A program made the translations under genes and the position numbers. Shown piece after piece: positions 63,296 to 64,000 of a stretch of DNA of 64,000 nt. Source of the stretch: Thermoplasmatales archaeon (GTDB lineage Archaea > Thermoplasmatota > E2 > UBA202 > JdFR-43); contig JACIWA010000005.1 of the NCBI GenBank assembly GCA_014361195.1, forward strand, positions 1-64,000, written 5' to 3'. Numbering within the stretch: the stretch's first letter is position 1; each line of letters starts with the position of its first letter. The notes below the pieces were generated by a model, which searched no databases, was not told the DNA's origin, and worked only from the letters and a program-made list of their open reading frames with translations.

Positions 63296-64000
63296 TTAAA
63301 TTACTCTTTTAATTTTACCAACAGATGAAAAATGCATCAATTCATCACTTATTGCATATATTTCCATTACATCAACATCATAGCTTTTTAGTATCGGGGA
63401 AAGATATTCTTCATTTGATGCGGATGATACATCTGTTCCACTTGCCAGAGGACTCATTGCGGGCAAAACAACCATTTCCTTGCTAATTAAAAAGCAGGGT
63501 AATTTTGCTACAACACCTACTTTGTCCCTAATAACTAGGGACGGATGCTCATGTCCAATTACAATTTTATCTCCATTTGCCTCTTTATGCCCGTGAACAA
63601 ATTTTATTTCCCCATATTCATATTCATCTTTAACTTCAACATTAAATTTTTTTGCAATTGTTTTTATAAAGTTATCATGATTTCCTCTAACAATAATTAC
63701 TTCAAGCTTTTTGACTAAAAAATCTAAAAGCTCACTCACTTCATTCCATTCCTGCTTCAAATTCTTTCCAAATTCATGCTTAAAATCCCCGTTTATAACA
63801 ATTTTATCAGGATTATATCTTCTAATTATTTCCTCTATTCTCTTTTTTATTACTTTTTTCTGATATTTTGGAATCATCGCTCCTTCCATCCTTAAAACCC
63901 CTTCATAGCCTATATGTAAATCTGAGAATACTGCAATATTGTCAATTAAAATGGAATAAAGATTGCTTATCTTAAAACCATATTTTTTTATTTCATACAT
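63296..64000 (-). CDS. Metallophosphoesterase (archaeal COG1407-like)
   Basis: The 234-residue calcineurin-like phosphoesterase has the full motif set: SDLHIGYEG, INGDFKHEF, VRGNHDNF, VHGHKEA and IGHEHPS. The ATG is at the last base triplet of the window, so it may extend further upstream. Similar archaeal proteins are often found with Lhr-type helicases in putative DNA or RNA repair sets, but no such partner is visible here. The 3' end lies 39 bp from ppdK on the same strand. Confidence 0.85.
   Translation of the reverse strand: MYEIKKYGFKISNLYSILIDNIAVFSDLHIGYEGVLRMEGAMIPKYQKKVIKKRIEEIIRRYNPDKIVINGDFKHEFGKNLKQEWNEVSELLDFLVKKLEVIIVRGNHDNFIKTIAKKFNVEVKDEYEYGEIKFVHGHKEANGDKIVIGHEHPSLVIRDKVGVVAKLPCFLISKEMVVLPAMSPLASGTDVSSASNEEYLSPILKSYDVDVMEIYAISDELMHFSSVGKIKRVI

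Overview
The window is archaeal, AT-rich and almost fully coding. The informational genes are diagnostic: the S13-S4-S11-RpoD ribosomal/polymerase block, the FtsZ-SecE-Spt5-L11 block, a two-subunit primase, a GINS protein, aRF1 and an archaeal-type asparagine synthetase. FtsZ and the single Gins51-type protein suggest a euryarchaeote. My inference, from gene order and the many secreted protease and adhesion proteins, is a Thermoplasmatota-like lineage, perhaps resembling the protein-degrading sediment archaea (MBG-D type). No rRNA gene is present to confirm this. Many housekeeping genes have a TATA box 22-30 nt before the start codon (leaderless mRNAs). Most genes of the large secreted-protein cluster instead carry a clear Shine-Dalgarno.

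Layout. 1-1192 is the start of a secreted propeller protein cut by the left edge. 1372-9234 holds adenosylhomocysteinase, a sirtuin, Gins51, a large secreted peptidase-like protein and primase subunits PriS/PriL. 9355-15726 is the ribosomal/RNA polymerase/NAD synthesis/FtsZ/Sec/Spt5 region. From 41876 down to 15750 (minus strand) lies a 26-kb run of six giant exported proteins. 42171-45417 has a PEP carboxykinase-like enzyme, asparagine synthetase with a divergent Lrp regulator, and tRNA-Ile. 45442-55544 has three more secreted proteins and a frameshifted lipase-like gene. 55578-64000 holds tRNA-Glu, a ubiquitin-like modifier, tRNA-Ser, an ABC exporter with a PadR regulator, a SemiSWEET transporter, an OB-fold protein, a tiny zinc-finger protein, aRF1, pyruvate phosphate dikinase and a metallophosphoesterase.

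The most notable system is an apparent archaeal cohesin-dockerin surface assembly. The 1340-residue protein (22361-26383) has two cohesin-like domains and a C-terminal membrane anchor, so it looks like a cell-surface scaffoldin. The 865-residue protein (19701-22298) has one cohesin-like domain and no anchor. Two very large proteins (26399-37390 and 48427-52494) end in canonical duplicated dockerin calcium-binding loops. Partner proteins carry a beta-helix, DUF11 repeats and cysteine-paired Ig-like repeats, and one has a PGF-CTERM archaeosortase signal. Long DNA-exact internal repeats show recent module duplication. No glycoside hydrolase is visible in the window. The metzincin-like and C25-like proteins nearby have no dockerin, so the purpose may be adhesion or protein capture rather than cellulose degradation.

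Other points of interest are a probable split glutamine-dependent NAD synthetase (NadE plus a divergently transcribed glutaminase-like protein), a palindromic operator between asparagine synthetase and its Lrp regulator, a transmembrane adhesion protein with a cytoplasmic RING-like finger, and a 54-codon zinc-finger gene.
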